Source: Ruminococcus sp. AM22-13 (lineage in GTDB: Bacteria > Bacillota > Clostridia > Lachnospirales > Lachnospiraceae). Taken from it: a DNA stretch of 64,000 bases. Below are positions 16,970 to 26,885 of this stretch, piece by piece. Every line of letters begins with the position of its first letter. Positions within the stretch are counted from its first letter, which is position 1. A program made the position numbers and the translations under genes. Where the stretch lies: assembly GCF_003471165.1 (NCBI RefSeq), contig NZ_QRIL01000016.1:1-64000 (forward strand), given 5' to 3'. The notes beneath the pieces are model-generated. The model did no database searches and was not told the origin of the DNA. It saw nothing but the letters and a program-made list of their open reading frames with translations.

Positions 16970-18784
16970 ATGCGTTCATTGGCAGTTTATTTAAAAAACT
17001 ACAAAAAAGAAAGCATCCTGGCGCCATTTTTTAAATTTATGGAGGTTGTATTTGACCTGATCGTTCCTATCGTCATTGCACAGATCATTGACGTAGGTAT
17101 TGCAAACCATGACAACAAATACATTGTCCAGAGATTTTTTATTCTTATTTTAATGGCAGCTCTTGGTCTTGCCAGCAGCATTACAGCTCAGTTCTTTGCA
17201 GCCAAAGCCAGCGTAGGCTTTGCCACTAAATTAAGACAGGCAGTTTATGACCATATACAGCGTCTGTCTTTTACAGAGCTGGATACTCTTGGAACAGATA
17301 CTCTTATCACAAGACTCACCGATGATGTCAATCAGATTCAGAACGGATTAAATATGGGACTTCGTCTTCTTCTTCGAAGTCCGTTTATTGTACTTGGTTC
17401 CATGGTCATGGCATTTACTATCGACTTTAAATGTGCCCTGGTTTTTGCTGTTGCGATCCCGTTTCTATTTCTGGTTGTCTTTGTTATTATGTTTCTCAGT
17501 ATTCCTCTGTTCAAAAAGGTACAGGGAAAACTGGATACAGTAACCGGACTGACCAGAGAAAACCTTACAGGCGTCCGCGTTATCCGTGCATTCTGCCGTG
17601 AGAAGGAGGCTGTTGCAGAATTTGATACCCGCAATCAGGAGCTGACAAAGTTAAATCTCTTTGTAGGAAAGCTTTCCGCTTTGTTAAATCCGGTCACTTA
17701 TGTACTGATCAATATCGCCACTGTCATCCTGATCCAGAAAGCAGGAGTAGAAGTAAATCTTGGCGGTATGCAGCAGGGACAGGTGGTTGCCCTTTATAAC
17801 TACATGGCTCAGATGATCGTGGAGCTGATCAAGCTTGCCTCCCTGATCATCACTCTGAACAAATCCGCAGCATGTGCAGGACGTGTGGCAGATATCCTGA
17901 AAGTGAAATCTACTATGAACTACCCGTCTTCCTCCACATATTCTACTCAGACATCGAAGGACCTTGCAACAGCAACTGCTGATGCTTCACTTTCTGAAAA
18001 TGCCATCGTATTCGATGATGTAACCTTTGCGTACAGCAAAGCCGGTGCCCCCAGTCTTTCCCATATCAGTTTTTCTGTAAAAAAGGGCCAGACAGTAGGT
18101 ATTATTGGCGGTACCGGAAGTGGAAAAACCACTCTGGTAAATCTGATCTCCAGATTCTATGATGCCAGCAAAGGAACTGTTCTGCTGGACGGTCAGAATA
18201 TTGAGAATTACACCAGAAGTGATCTCCGCTCCAGAATCGGCGTTGTTCCCCAGAAGGCAGCTCTTTTCAAGGGCTCTATCCGTGACAATCTGAAATGGGG
18301 GCGGGAAGATGCCTCTGACGAGGATCTGTGGCAGGCACTTGCCACAGCACAGGGAAAAGAGGTGGTAGAGGGGAAACCGGGACAGCTTGATTTTATGCTG
18401 GAACAGAACGGCAAGAACCTTTCCGGCGGTCAGAAACAAAGACTTACCATTGCCCGTGCCCTGGTAAAAAAACCTGAAATCCTGATCCTGGATGACAGTG
18501 CCAGTGCCCTGGACTTTGCCACTGATGCAGCACTGCGTAAGTCTCTCAACAGACTTGACTGGAGAGTAACCACATTTCTGGTATCCCAGCGTTCCTCCAG
18601 CATTCAGCAGGCAGACCTGATCCTTGTCCTTGATAACGGTACTCTGGCAGGTAAGGGTACTCATGCTGAACTGCTGCGCACCTGTGATACTTACCGGGAA
18701 ATCTATTTCTCACAGTTTCCGGAAGAAAGAGACAAATACGCCTCTGTATCTGCAGATAATATAATGAAGGAGGTGACTGTATGA
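16970..18784 (+). CDS. ABC exporter, ATP-binding/permease subunit 1 (degenerate Walker B)
   Basis: A 604-residue half-transporter. Six membrane spans cover about residues 15-310, followed by a nucleotide-binding domain from about 345: Walker A GGTGSGKTT, Q-loop GVVPQKAALF, signature LSGGQKQRLTIARAL, Walker B LILDDSASALDF, and H-loop replaced by VSQRSSS. The catalytic glutamate after Walker B is Asp and the switch His is Gln, so this subunit carries the non-canonical site of a heterodimer. It overlaps the second half gene by 4 bases (ATGA). By likeness to BmrCD/TM287-288 exporters it is probably a drug or peptide exporter; the substrate is unknown. Confidence 0.93.
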   Translation: MRSLAVYLKNYKKESILAPFFKFMEVVFDLIVPIVIAQIIDVGIANHDNKYIVQRFFILILMAALGLASSITAQFFAAKASVGFATKLRQAVYDHIQRLSFTELDTLGTDTLITRLTDDVNQIQNGLNMGLRLLLRSPFIVLGSMVMAFTIDFKCALVFAVAIPFLFLVVFVIMFLSIPLFKKVQGKLDTVTGLTRENLTGVRVIRAFCREKEAVAEFDTRNQELTKLNLFVGKLSALLNPVTYVLINIATVILIQKAGVEVNLGGMQQGQVVALYNYMAQMIVELIKLASLIITLNKSAACAGRVADILKVKSTMNYPSSSTYSTQTSKDLATATADASLSENAIVFDDVTFAYSKAGAPSLSHISFSVKKGQTVGIIGGTGSGKTTLVNLISRFYDASKGTVLLDGQNIENYTRSDLRSRIGVVPQKAALFKGSIRDNLKWGREDASDEDLWQALATAQGKEVVEGKPGQLDFMLEQNGKNLSGGQKQRLTIARALVKKPEILILDDSASALDFATDAALRKSLNRLDWRVTTFLVSQRSSSIQQADLILVLDNGTLAGKGTHAELLRTCDTYREIYFSQFPEERDKYASVSADNIMKEVTV

Positions 18785-20547
18785 GCAGATCAACAGTAAA
18801 GGATCCTGCTAAGAGCAAAAGCAGTGAAACCTTTTTTAAAGTACTGCGTTTTATCGGAAGATACCGTTTCCTGCTAATCCTCAGTATCATACTGGCGGCA
18901 GTTTCCGTTATCCTTCAGCTGTATGTCCCGATCCTGTTCGGAAATGCCATTGACCAGGTCATTGCCCAACATCAGGTAAACTTCGAAATGATGTGGTACT
19001 ATCTGTCACGTATTCTTGTAATGGTCATCCTCTCTTCTGCTGCCACATGGCTTATGAATGTGATCAATAACCGCATGACCTACCAGACAGTTAAGGATAT
19101 CCGTGCCAAAGCCATCCGACACATCCAGGTACTTCCCCTCTCTTACCTTGACGGACACAGTACCGGTGATATCATCAGCCGTATTATCGCAGATACAGAT
19201 ATTCTGTCTGATGGTATGTTGCTTGGATTTACCCAGCTTTTTTCCGGAATCGTAACGATCATCGGAACACTGATCTTCATGTTCTCCAAAAACTTCTGGA
19301 TTACATTGATGGTCATTGTCTTGACCCCCGTAAGCTTTTTGGTGGCCAAATTTATTTCTTCCCATACCTTCCAGATGTTCCGTAAGCAGAGTGACGCCAG
19401 AGGACGCCAGACTGCTCTCATTGAAGAAATGATTGGAAACCAGAAGGTAGTTCAGGCCTTTGGATATGAGGAAAAATCTTCTGAACGCTTTGCAAAGATT
19501 AACGAAGAATTACAGGAATGCAGTCTGAAGGCTGTTTTTTACAGCAGCCTGACAAACCCTTCCACCCGTTTTGTCAATAATATTATTTATGCCTGTGTTG
19601 CACTGGTGGGTGCGTTCATTATCCCGGGAGGCAGACTGACAGTCGGAGGTCTTTCCGTACTCCTCTCCTATGCCAATCAGTATATGAAGCCATTCAATGA
19701 CATCAGTTCCGTTGTTACAGAACTTCAGAATGCTCTTGCCTGTGCAGGCAGAATCTTTGATCTGCTGGAGGAGGAACCAGAAGTTACAGAGGCTTCTGAG
19801 ACGCTGAAAGATGTGAAGGGTGAAGTAGATATTAAGAATGTATGCTTCCATTATGATGAATCAAAGAAACTGATTGAGAACTTCAACCTTCATGTAAAAC
19901 CAGGTATGCGCATTGCCATCGTAGGACCTACCGGGTGCGGTAAATCAACCTTTATCAATCTTCTGATGAGATTCTATGATGTAAATGCCGGATCCATTTC
20001 CGTAGACGGCAAACAGATCAGAGACATTACCCGCCATTCTCTGAGAAGCAGCTATGGTATGGTTCTGCAGGAAACATGGATCAAGAACGGAACTGTCCGC
20101 GACAATATCTCGATCGGCAAACCGGAAGCTACAGATACCGAAATCATCGAAGCAGCCAAGCTTACCCACAGCTGGGAATTTATCCAAAGACTTCCCAAAG
20201 GACTGGACACCATGCTCAATGAAGACAGCTTAAGCCAGGGGCAGAAACAGCTGCTGTGTATCACAAGAGTTATGCTCTGTCTGCCTCCGATGCTGATCCT
20301 AGATGAAGCTACTTCAAGTATTGATACCAGAACAGAATTACAGATCCAGGAAGCGTTTGAACGAATGATGGAGGGAAGAACAAGCTTTATCGTAGCTCAC
20401 CGCCTCTCTACGATCCGAAACGCAGACCTGATCCTTGTTATGAAAGACGGCAGCATTATTGAGCAGGGTACTCATGATGAACTGATCGCAAAAGGCGGCT
20501 TTTATCACACTCTGTATAACAGCCAGTTTGCTAAAGTCTCTGAATAA
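18781..20547 (+). CDS. ABC exporter, ATP-binding/permease subunit 2
   Basis: A 588-residue half-transporter and partner of the preceding gene. Six membrane spans cover about residues 30-320. The nucleotide-binding domain has Walker A GPTGCGKSTF, Q-loop GMVLQETWI, a divergent signature LSQGQKQLLCITRVM, Walker B LILDEATSSID with the catalytic Glu, and switch His in VAHRLST. Paired with subunit 1 it builds one competent site (its own Walker motifs plus LSGGQ of the partner) and one degenerate site. GGAGG lies 8 bases before ATG. A terminator follows, so this is a two-gene operon. Confidence 0.94.
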   Translation: MSRSTVKDPAKSKSSETFFKVLRFIGRYRFLLILSIILAAVSVILQLYVPILFGNAIDQVIAQHQVNFEMMWYYLSRILVMVILSSAATWLMNVINNRMTYQTVKDIRAKAIRHIQVLPLSYLDGHSTGDIISRIIADTDILSDGMLLGFTQLFSGIVTIIGTLIFMFSKNFWITLMVIVLTPVSFLVAKFISSHTFQMFRKQSDARGRQTALIEEMIGNQKVVQAFGYEEKSSERFAKINEELQECSLKAVFYSSLTNPSTRFVNNIIYACVALVGAFIIPGGRLTVGGLSVLLSYANQYMKPFNDISSVVTELQNALACAGRIFDLLEEEPEVTEASETLKDVKGEVDIKNVCFHYDESKKLIENFNLHVKPGMRIAIVGPTGCGKSTFINLLMRFYDVNAGSISVDGKQIRDITRHSLRSSYGMVLQETWIKNGTVRDNISIGKPEATDTEIIEAAKLTHSWEFIQRLPKGLDTMLNEDSLSQGQKQLLCITRVMLCLPPMLILDEATSSIDTRTELQIQEAFERMMEGRTSFIVAHRLSTIRNADLILVMKDGSIIEQGTHDELIAKGGFYHTLYNSQFAKVSE

Positions 20548-20551
20548 CCCC

Positions 20552-20594
20552 AAAAAAGAGGAACTACTGTCCATCACAGCCGTTCCTCTTTTTG
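20552..20594. terminator. Bidirectional terminator between ABC exporter and aminopeptidase
   Basis: Stem AAAAAGAGGAAC / GTTCCTCTTTTT, with T runs on both strands, placed between convergent genes. Confidence 0.9.
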
Positions 20595-20624
20595 ATTTTA
20601 TCAAATATTTTTACTTAATTTTTA

Positions 20625-22412
20625 TCAGATTGCTCTTGTGGCATCTTTCAGCCATTCTCTCTCTTCTTCATCCAGATATGGAGAAATCTTCTCATATACC
20701 TGTGCATGGTAATCATTGAGAAGGTTACGTTCCCGGACACTCATCAGTTCCGGCACCACTCCATCCAGATCAAAAGGTACCATGGTCAGAAATTCAAAGC
20801 ACATAAACTGACCATACTCTGTTTTTTCAGCTTTTTTGCAGACCATCAGATTTTCATGACGGATTCCAAATCCATCCTCTCTGTAATATCCCGGCTCATC
20901 GGAGGTGATCATTCCCTCCTCCAGCACTGCATTTCCACCCGGAACAGTTTTCCATCGGAAACTATTGGGTCCTTCATGGACATTCAGAAGATACCCTACT
21001 CCATGACCGGTTCCATGCTTAAAATCCTCTCCCATTTCCCACAGTGGCTGTCTCGCCAGAATATCCAGATTTACGCCGGTACAGCCATGAAGAAATCTGG
21101 CAGCTCCCAGATTCAGAGTTCCCCGCAAAACTGCTGTGAAGTACTTTTTCTCTTCCTCAGAAGTGGGTCCCATGACAATAGTACGGGTAATATCAGTAGT
21201 TCCCTCTTTATAATGTCCTCCTGTATCTGCCAGAAGAAAACCGGTTGGTTCCAGAGGAATATCTGTTTCGGGTGTTGCAAAATAATGTACAATGGCAGCA
21301 TGATTTCCATAGGCAATAATCGGATCAAAACTGTTATCTATGAAATCCTCCTGTTCCGAACGGAATTCATACAGCTTTTCTGCTGCACTTAATTCTGTGA
21401 TCGGAATCCTTCCAACATTTTTCTTTAACCAATATATGAACTTTGTAACTGCAGCTCCGTCTCTGATATGCGCAATGCGTTCATTTTCCACCTCAACAGG
21501 ATTCTTAGTCGCCTTGGGAAGAAGTGTAAGATTTTCTTCATCCAGAATACGGGTGTCTGCCGGAATATTACTAACCAGACGACTGTTGACTTTCTTTTTG
21601 CAGAGAAGAACTTTTTCGTCCTTTTTAAATGTTTTCACATACTCATAGATATTGTCATAGGGAAAAAGAGTCACACCATCTTTTTCCAGTGCTTCCAGTA
21701 CGTCTGTCTGAAAGGCTTTCTCATTTGCAAAAAGTCTGATCTCTGTTTTTGTCATTACCAGATAAGAAAGAACCACCGGACAGCAGTGGATATCTCCCCC
21801 ACGTATATTTAACAGCCAGGCAATATCATCCAGAGAGGTCAGTACAAATAAATCTGCACCCTTTTTCTCCATTGCTTTGCGGATTCTTGCGCATTTATCA
21901 GCTCTGGATTCTCCTGCCCATTTTATATCCAGCTCTGTAACCGGTTCACAGGAAAGTACCGGGCGGTTTTCCCATATATCGCCTGCCAGATCATGATCAA
22001 CACTGAGAGACACACCGTTTTCATCCAGCATTTTCTCTAATTCTGCTGCCTCTTTTGCACTGACAGTACGTCCGTCAAATCCCAGACACATTCCCTGTGT
22101 CAGATTTTTTTTCAGGAATTCATGAACTGTCGGAACTTCCGGCTCACCCATTTTAAATAAAGTAATTCCTGTTCCCTTCAGCTGATTTGTAGCCTGAATA
22201 AAATAACGTCCATCCGTCCATAACCCTGCCATATCCTGCATAATCAACGCAGTACCTGCAGAACCGGTAAATCCTGTGATATATTTTCTGCATTTGAAAT
22301 ATTCACCTACATATTCTGAACCATGAAAATCATCTGTAGGAATCAGATATGCATCAATTCCTGTCTCTTTCATGCGTGCACGAAGTGCTGCTATTCTCTC
22401 TTTTACTGTCAT
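20625..22412 (-). CDS. Aminopeptidase P family protein (Xaa-Pro, M24B)
   Basis: A 595-residue long-form aminopeptidase P with two creatinase-like N-terminal domains and a C-terminal pita-bread catalytic domain. The dinuclear metal ligands are recognisable: LADTGGHYKEGTTDITRT (two Asp), HGTGHGVG (His), SDEPGYYREDGFGIRHEN (two Glu). It removes N-terminal residues from peptides with proline at position 2. The cytoplasmic location is inferred from the lack of a signal peptide. It overlaps the upstream larE-like gene by 4 bases, so the two are co-translated although the functions look unrelated. Confidence 0.94.
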   Translation of the reverse strand: MTVKERIAALRARMKETGIDAYLIPTDDFHGSEYVGEYFKCRKYITGFTGSAGTALIMQDMAGLWTDGRYFIQATNQLKGTGITLFKMGEPEVPTVHEFLKKNLTQGMCLGFDGRTVSAKEAAELEKMLDENGVSLSVDHDLAGDIWENRPVLSCEPVTELDIKWAGESRADKCARIRKAMEKKGADLFVLTSLDDIAWLLNIRGGDIHCCPVVLSYLVMTKTEIRLFANEKAFQTDVLEALEKDGVTLFPYDNIYEYVKTFKKDEKVLLCKKKVNSRLVSNIPADTRILDEENLTLLPKATKNPVEVENERIAHIRDGAAVTKFIYWLKKNVGRIPITELSAAEKLYEFRSEQEDFIDNSFDPIIAYGNHAAIVHYFATPETDIPLEPTGFLLADTGGHYKEGTTDITRTIVMGPTSEEEKKYFTAVLRGTLNLGAARFLHGCTGVNLDILARQPLWEMGEDFKHGTGHGVGYLLNVHEGPNSFRWKTVPGGNAVLEEGMITSDEPGYYREDGFGIRHENLMVCKKAEKTEYGQFMCFEFLTMVPFDLDGVVPELMSVRERNLLNDYHAQVYEKISPYLDEEEREWLKDATRAI

Positions 22413-23257
22413 TCGTTTTTACCCTTAAGGCTGCTATCTGCAGTCGTTTTATCATTTTCGCCAAGTGTTTCGTTCATACTTCCCATACGATATCCCAGAA
22501 TATCCATGGTCACATAAGTAAATCCATACTCCTTAAATTTCTTTGCAATATCCTCTCGGACATTTTTTTCCAGAAGTTTCGGAAATTCCTCCGGCATGAT
22601 CTCAATTCTTGCAAGTAAACCGTGAATACGGACACGTACCTGATGGAATCCATAGTCAAGCAAAAGCTGCTCTGCTTTCTCAACCATTCCAAGCTTTTCC
22701 TCACTGATAGTCTCACCGTACACAAACCTGGAGGACAGACAGGCAAATGACTGTTTATCCCAGGTCGGAAGCCCCATTTCTTTGGAATATTCTCTAATCT
22801 CTGCCTTTGTCAGTTTCGCCTCACGTAGCGGACTCTTAACTCCCAGCTCTTTTACGGCAATCAGACCTGGTCTGTAATCGCCGTTATCATCCATATTTGA
22901 TCCCTCTGCAATATATTCAATCCCATTTTTTTTCGCAATATCGCCAATCTTCTCAAACAGTTCTTTTTTACATAAATAACATCTGTTCGGAGGATTCTTT
23001 GAAAATCCCTCAATCTCCAGTTCCTCAGACTGGCAGATCACATGTTTGATACCCTCTTTCTCACAGAATGCCTTTGCCTCATTCAGTTCTCTTTTCGGGA
23101 AAGAACATGACTGGGCTGTAATGGCGATTACTTTGTCCCCAAGTACATCATGCGCTACCTTTAACAGAAAAGTAGAATCCACGCCGCTTGAAAAAGCAAC
23201 CGCTACGCTTCCGAGTTCTTTCAGATATTCTTTTAAATGTTCCAGTTTATTTTCCAT
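22409..23257 (-). CDS. larE: LarE-type ATP-dependent sacrificial sulfur transferase
   Basis: A 282-residue PP-loop protein. The N-terminal PP-loop FSSGVDSTFLL binds ATP. NRCYLCKKELF (CxxC) near residue 92 and FACLSSRFVYGE near residue 171 place three conserved cysteines. In this family one class gives up its own cysteine sulfur and another uses a [4Fe-4S] cluster; the CxxC plus third Cys pattern suggests the cluster class (inference). LarE makes the nickel-pincer cofactor of lactate racemase with LarB and LarC, but none of larA, larB or larC is in this window. It is first in an operon with the aminopeptidase. Confidence 0.85.
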   Translation of the reverse strand: MENKLEHLKEYLKELGSVAVAFSSGVDSTFLLKVAHDVLGDKVIAITAQSCSFPKRELNEAKAFCEKEGIKHVICQSEELEIEGFSKNPPNRCYLCKKELFEKIGDIAKKNGIEYIAEGSNMDDNGDYRPGLIAVKELGVKSPLREAKLTKAEIREYSKEMGLPTWDKQSFACLSSRFVYGETISEEKLGMVEKAEQLLLDYGFHQVRVRIHGLLARIEIMPEEFPKLLEKNVREDIAKKFKEYGFTYVTMDILGYRMGSMNETLGENDKTTADSSLKGKNE

Positions 23258-23374
23258 GGTGTAAACCTCCTGCTTGTTTTCCTCTTCGTTACTATCAAAC
23301 GGATATTTATAAGCTACTTTCGCAATTTACTCATAACCGTCTTTTTTCTTTGTAAAATTCTAATTCGATTAATC

Positions 23375-23402
23375 ATATCATTAAAGTAGGGTATAATGTC
23401 AA
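23375..23402 (-). promoter_or_regulatory. Promoter of the larE-aminopeptidase operon
   Basis: TTGACA (23402-23397), 16-base spacer, TGATAT (23380-23375) on the minus strand, about 120 bases before larE. Confidence 0.6.
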
Positions 23403-23413
23403 GTGCTAAATTT

Positions 23414-23463
23414 GTTACTGAGAACGGAACCCGTTACTGTTCACTCCGTACCCGATAACCGGA
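23414..23463. repeat. Rearranged copy of the dispersed repeat
   Basis: Contains GTTACTGAGAACGGA and, in tandem, GTTACTGTTCACTCCG: both ends of the repeat family brought together in head-to-tail order, plus a small GATAACCGGA tail. The rest of 23258-23687 has no gene. Confidence 0.6.
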
Positions 23464-23687
23464 GCCCCAATACACAATATTGAAATTCCAATATTGCTAA
23501 CGAAATAGATATATTATATAATACATTCGTGTGTGTTTGAAATACCATTTTGCAAGATTTATCATAAGTTTGCCAAAGATTTTTTATTATCAGGCACGAA
23601 ATGGGCACTGGCATCATTACTGTTCACATCCCTTTTTCAAACACACTCTGGAAATTTTATATCATAAAAAATATATTGGAGTATATC

Positions 23688-24812
23688 ATGAAAAAATCAA
23701 CTACCTCATCAGTTCATGCATTTGGCAGTCAGGAATCTCTCTGTCTTAAGGGAATTGCCATCGTCATGCTGATCTGTCACCACTGTTTTTTAGGTCCGGC
23801 GCGCTATAAGGGTCAGGCCGTTACGTTTATCATTCCAGAAAACATATGGAATTATGTTGCTCTCTTTTTCAAGATTTGTGTATGTATTTTTGCATTTATC
23901 AGTGCCTATGGAATTACCTGGAAAATAAAAAGTTCCTGTCATTTTGATTCTGCAGAGCAAACTCAGAAAGACCTCAGAAATATATTACTTTCCCGCCTGA
24001 TCCGCCTTCTGACCAGTTTTATTTTGGTTTTTCTGCTCGTAGACGCCTTTGCTTTGTTTTATGATCCAGGGCGCTTTGCAGAAATTTATGGAACTTCATT
24101 TCCTGTATGTATCGCATATTTTATTTTAGATATGCTGGGACTTGCACAGCTTTTACACACACCTACTTTTTTAGGTACTTATTGGTATTACAGTCTGGCA
24201 ATTGTGATCATTCTGCTGGTACCATGTTTTTACTTACTTATCAGGAAGATAGGGACTGTTCCTTTTCTTGGGCTGATCGCAGTCATCAATTTTACAGTTT
24301 CTATTCCAAATCATAATTTCTGGCGTTATCTTTTATGTATTGCAGTTGGAGTTTCATGTGCTTACAACAATACCATTGTTAAAATTATGAATTGGGATAT
24401 CATAAAATCACAAAAATGGAACCATCTTGTAAAATTTCTCATAGAATTTTTACTGCTATTTGTTCTTATGGTTCTACGACAGGGTCCATTAATGGATATA
24501 CTCTATCCATTTTGGGATGCAGTAATTCCAGTTGTTTTTGCTTCTTTTTGCTGTGAATTTATAGTTATAATTCCTGGTTTGCGACAGCTTCTTATATTCC
24601 TTGGAACATATTCGGCTAATATTTTTATTATACACAATTACATTCGCAAAGTATGGTTTTATGATTTTACCTATAGCTTTAAATACCCTCTGTTAATCGT
24701 AATGGTTTTACTTTCAATTTCACTGGTTTTGTCCATCTGTATTGAACAACTAAAGAAAATCATTCATTACAATAGTTTTACCTGTCTTTTGGTTCAGAAA
24801 ATATGTAAATAA
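23688..24812 (+). CDS. Acyltransferase 3 family membrane protein
   Basis: About 374 residues, taken from the ATG at 23688 (MKKSTTSSVHAFGSQ) because GGAG stands 8 bases before it; the frame opens 29 codons earlier without a ribosome binding site. Around ten hydrophobic spans cover most of the protein. The N-terminal LCLKGIAIVMLICHHCF carries the paired-His motif of OafA/acyltransferase-3 enzymes, which O-acylate cell-wall or surface glycans. It is AT-richer than its neighbours and flanked by repeat fragments, so it may be recently acquired. The substrate is unknown. Confidence 0.8.
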   Translation: MKKSTTSSVHAFGSQESLCLKGIAIVMLICHHCFLGPARYKGQAVTFIIPENIWNYVALFFKICVCIFAFISAYGITWKIKSSCHFDSAEQTQKDLRNILLSRLIRLLTSFILVFLLVDAFALFYDPGRFAEIYGTSFPVCIAYFILDMLGLAQLLHTPTFLGTYWYYSLAIVIILLVPCFYLLIRKIGTVPFLGLIAVINFTVSIPNHNFWRYLLCIAVGVSCAYNNTIVKIMNWDIIKSQKWNHLVKFLIEFLLLFVLMVLRQGPLMDILYPFWDAVIPVVFASFCCEFIVIIPGLRQLLIFLGTYSANIFIIHNYIRKVWFYDFTYSFKYPLLIVMVLLSISLVLSICIEQLKKIIHYNSFTCLLVQKICK

Positions 24813-24830
24813 AAACTTTATCCATCACGC

Positions 24831-24874
24831 AAAATGTCCCTGTGTTACCATCGTAAGTAACGCAGGGACATTTT
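24831..24874. terminator. Bidirectional terminator between acyltransferase and MATE gene
   Basis: Stem AAAATGTCCCTG-GTTAC / GTAAC-CAGGGACATTTT, with T runs on both strands, between convergent genes. Confidence 0.9.
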
Positions 24875-24883
24875 ATTATTCCT

Positions 24884-26269
24884 TTATTTTTCATCTGTAT
24901 GTGTAACCTTTGCCAGCGTATCCAGTGACAGTATTTTTCTGATATTTAACAAAAATAACGTACAGGCAGTAACTACAGAAATGATATCTGCAATTGGCTC
25001 TGCATAATACACACCCATAACACCAAAGAAATGCGGCAGAATAACAGCAAAAGGAATTAACAGCACTACTTTTCTAAGTATTGCAATACACAGAGAAATT
25101 TTCGCCTGTCCCAGGCCAAGGAAAGAGCTCTGTATTCCACTCTGAAGTCCGAAAATAGACATTCCCATAATATATATCGGCAGAACTCTCTTTACCAGAT
25201 CTATCAAATCCGCATCATTCGTAAACATTCCTGCAAAAACACCCGGACAGATCATTGCAAACATCACATATGCAAAAGAAAACAAAAATGTGATAATAAG
25301 CATATTTTTTATTGCTTTTTTGACACGTTCAAACTGTCCTGCGCCAAAATTATAACTGATAATCGGCTGTACTCCATTTGTGAATCCATTGATTGGTACA
25401 AAAATCAGCTGTAGAACACTCTGTAAAATTGTCATAGATCCAACATACAAGTCTCCGCCATACGTCTGTAATCCATGATTCATTACAATAGTTATCGCAC
25501 TCTCCGTAGCAGCCATAATAAACGGAGATACTCCCAATGCCAGTATTGAGCCAAGGATTTTCACGTCTGGCTTCAAATCAGAAATTCGGAGATGGATCTG
25601 CGATTTCGCTGAAATCAGGAAACGCAGCACCCAGACCACACTTAATGCCTGCGAAATCACAGTTGCTGTCGCAGCTCCTACAACTCCCATATCCAGAACA
25701 AAAATAAAAACAGGATCCAGAATAATGTTAACTATTGCACCGATTAATACTGAAATCATAGCCGTTCTTGCATATCCCTGACAGCTGATAAACGTATTAA
25801 GTCCTACCGAAAGCTCCACAAAAACTGTTCCCAGAAGATATACTGTTATATACGAAGCCGCATATTCTATTGTATAATCACTGGCACCAAACATATAAAG
25901 CAATGGCTTTTTTAATCCCAGAAATACTGCCATGAGCACGCCTGAAAATACTAATAGCAAAAAAGTAGAATTCCCAAGAATTTTTTCTGCACGTTTATTG
26001 TCTCTTTGTCCCATAGCAATAGCTGCCAATGGTGCTCCTCCTCCATTGGCAAATCCTGCAAATGCAGATACGATCGTAATGACAGGAAAGGTAACTCCCA
26101 CTCCGGTCAGTGCTGCTGCTCCGACTCCCGGAATCCTTCCTATATATATTCTGTCGATAATATTATATAAAACATTTACTATCTGCGCTAATACAGATGG
26201 CAATGCCAGCTGCAGCATCAATTTTAATATCTTTTCCGTTCCAAGACGACTGTCTGATTTTGTTTCCAT
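24884..26269 (-). CDS. MATE family efflux transporter
   Basis: A 461-residue protein with about 12 membrane spans and the duplicated MatE fold. It starts with a short polar tail, then LMLQLALPSVLAQIVNVLYN, GRIPGVGAAALTGVG and, in the second half, NHGLQTYGGDLYVGSMTILQSV and FVPINGFTNGVQPIISYNFGA, a MATE hallmark. It is a sodium- or proton-driven exporter of cationic compounds or drugs; the substrate is not predictable. Its promoter region runs into the broken nagB. Confidence 0.92.
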   Translation of the reverse strand: METKSDSRLGTEKILKLMLQLALPSVLAQIVNVLYNIIDRIYIGRIPGVGAAALTGVGVTFPVITIVSAFAGFANGGGAPLAAIAMGQRDNKRAEKILGNSTFLLLVFSGVLMAVFLGLKKPLLYMFGASDYTIEYAASYITVYLLGTVFVELSVGLNTFISCQGYARTAMISVLIGAIVNIILDPVFIFVLDMGVVGAATATVISQALSVVWVLRFLISAKSQIHLRISDLKPDVKILGSILALGVSPFIMAATESAITIVMNHGLQTYGGDLYVGSMTILQSVLQLIFVPINGFTNGVQPIISYNFGAGQFERVKKAIKNMLIITFLFSFAYVMFAMICPGVFAGMFTNDADLIDLVKRVLPIYIMGMSIFGLQSGIQSSFLGLGQAKISLCIAILRKVVLLIPFAVILPHFFGVMGVYYAEPIADIISVVTACTLFLLNIRKILSLDTLAKVTHTDEK

Positions 26270-26292
26270 ATGATTTCCTAATTTCCTTTTCG

Positions 26293-26885
26293 TTAATGTG
26301 TTGATTTCGCTTTCGGGTAAATATGTTTCATCCTGGCATCGTCAAAATGTGTATCCACCCATTTTTCTATCTGATTCTGTGCCGTTATTCCCTGTGCACG
26401 CTGATCATAACGTATCAGTGCTATAAGAGGAAACATGCTCTTAAAAAAACGGGCATTTGCCTTGATAGTACCTTCTGTAAGATTTACACAATGAGTTTCT
26501 TTTTAAAATGCTACTCCAGGTTCATTGAATCCAATATGATCATTTCCTCCAATTCCAAGAAGCTGCAGATCAATCCCACCTACCATGGAAATTATCTTGT
26601 CATATTCTTTACAGGCATGCTCACTGTCTGCATCCATTCCGTCTGGAACATATGCATGGAATTTTTCAATATTTATATGGTTCAATAAATTTTGATCCAT
26701 ATAATATCGGTAACTCTGATCATTGTCTGGAGACAAACCTTTATATTCATCCAGATTTACAGTAGCAATTTTTGAAAAATCAAAATTCCCTTTTTTATGC
26801 CACTCAATCAACTGTTGATACATACCCACTGGTGTAGAACCAGTTGCTAAGCCCAGTACTAGTACAGCGAATATTAAGTAACTGC
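26293..26885 (-). pseudogene. nagB: Broken glucosamine-6-phosphate deaminase gene
   Basis: The frame reads [29 protein letters not shown] and [16 protein letters not shown], which are clear NagB motifs, then meets an in-frame TAA at 26503. After the stop the same frame continues KETHCVNLTEGTIKANARFF, still NagB-like, and then passes into 49 residues that do not look like the NagB C-terminus (FPLIALIRYDQRAQG...) before a stop at 26293. The N-terminus is lost at the junction with the transposase near 26885. It is therefore damaged three times: 5' truncation, a nonsense codon and a 3' replacement. Intact NagB turns glucosamine 6-phosphate into fructose 6-phosphate and ammonia. Confidence 0.85.

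Noticed and set aside
17987..18664. 225-codon minus-strand frame opposite the ABC ATPase domain
   Set aside because: Antisense shadow of conserved ABC motifs on the plus strand.
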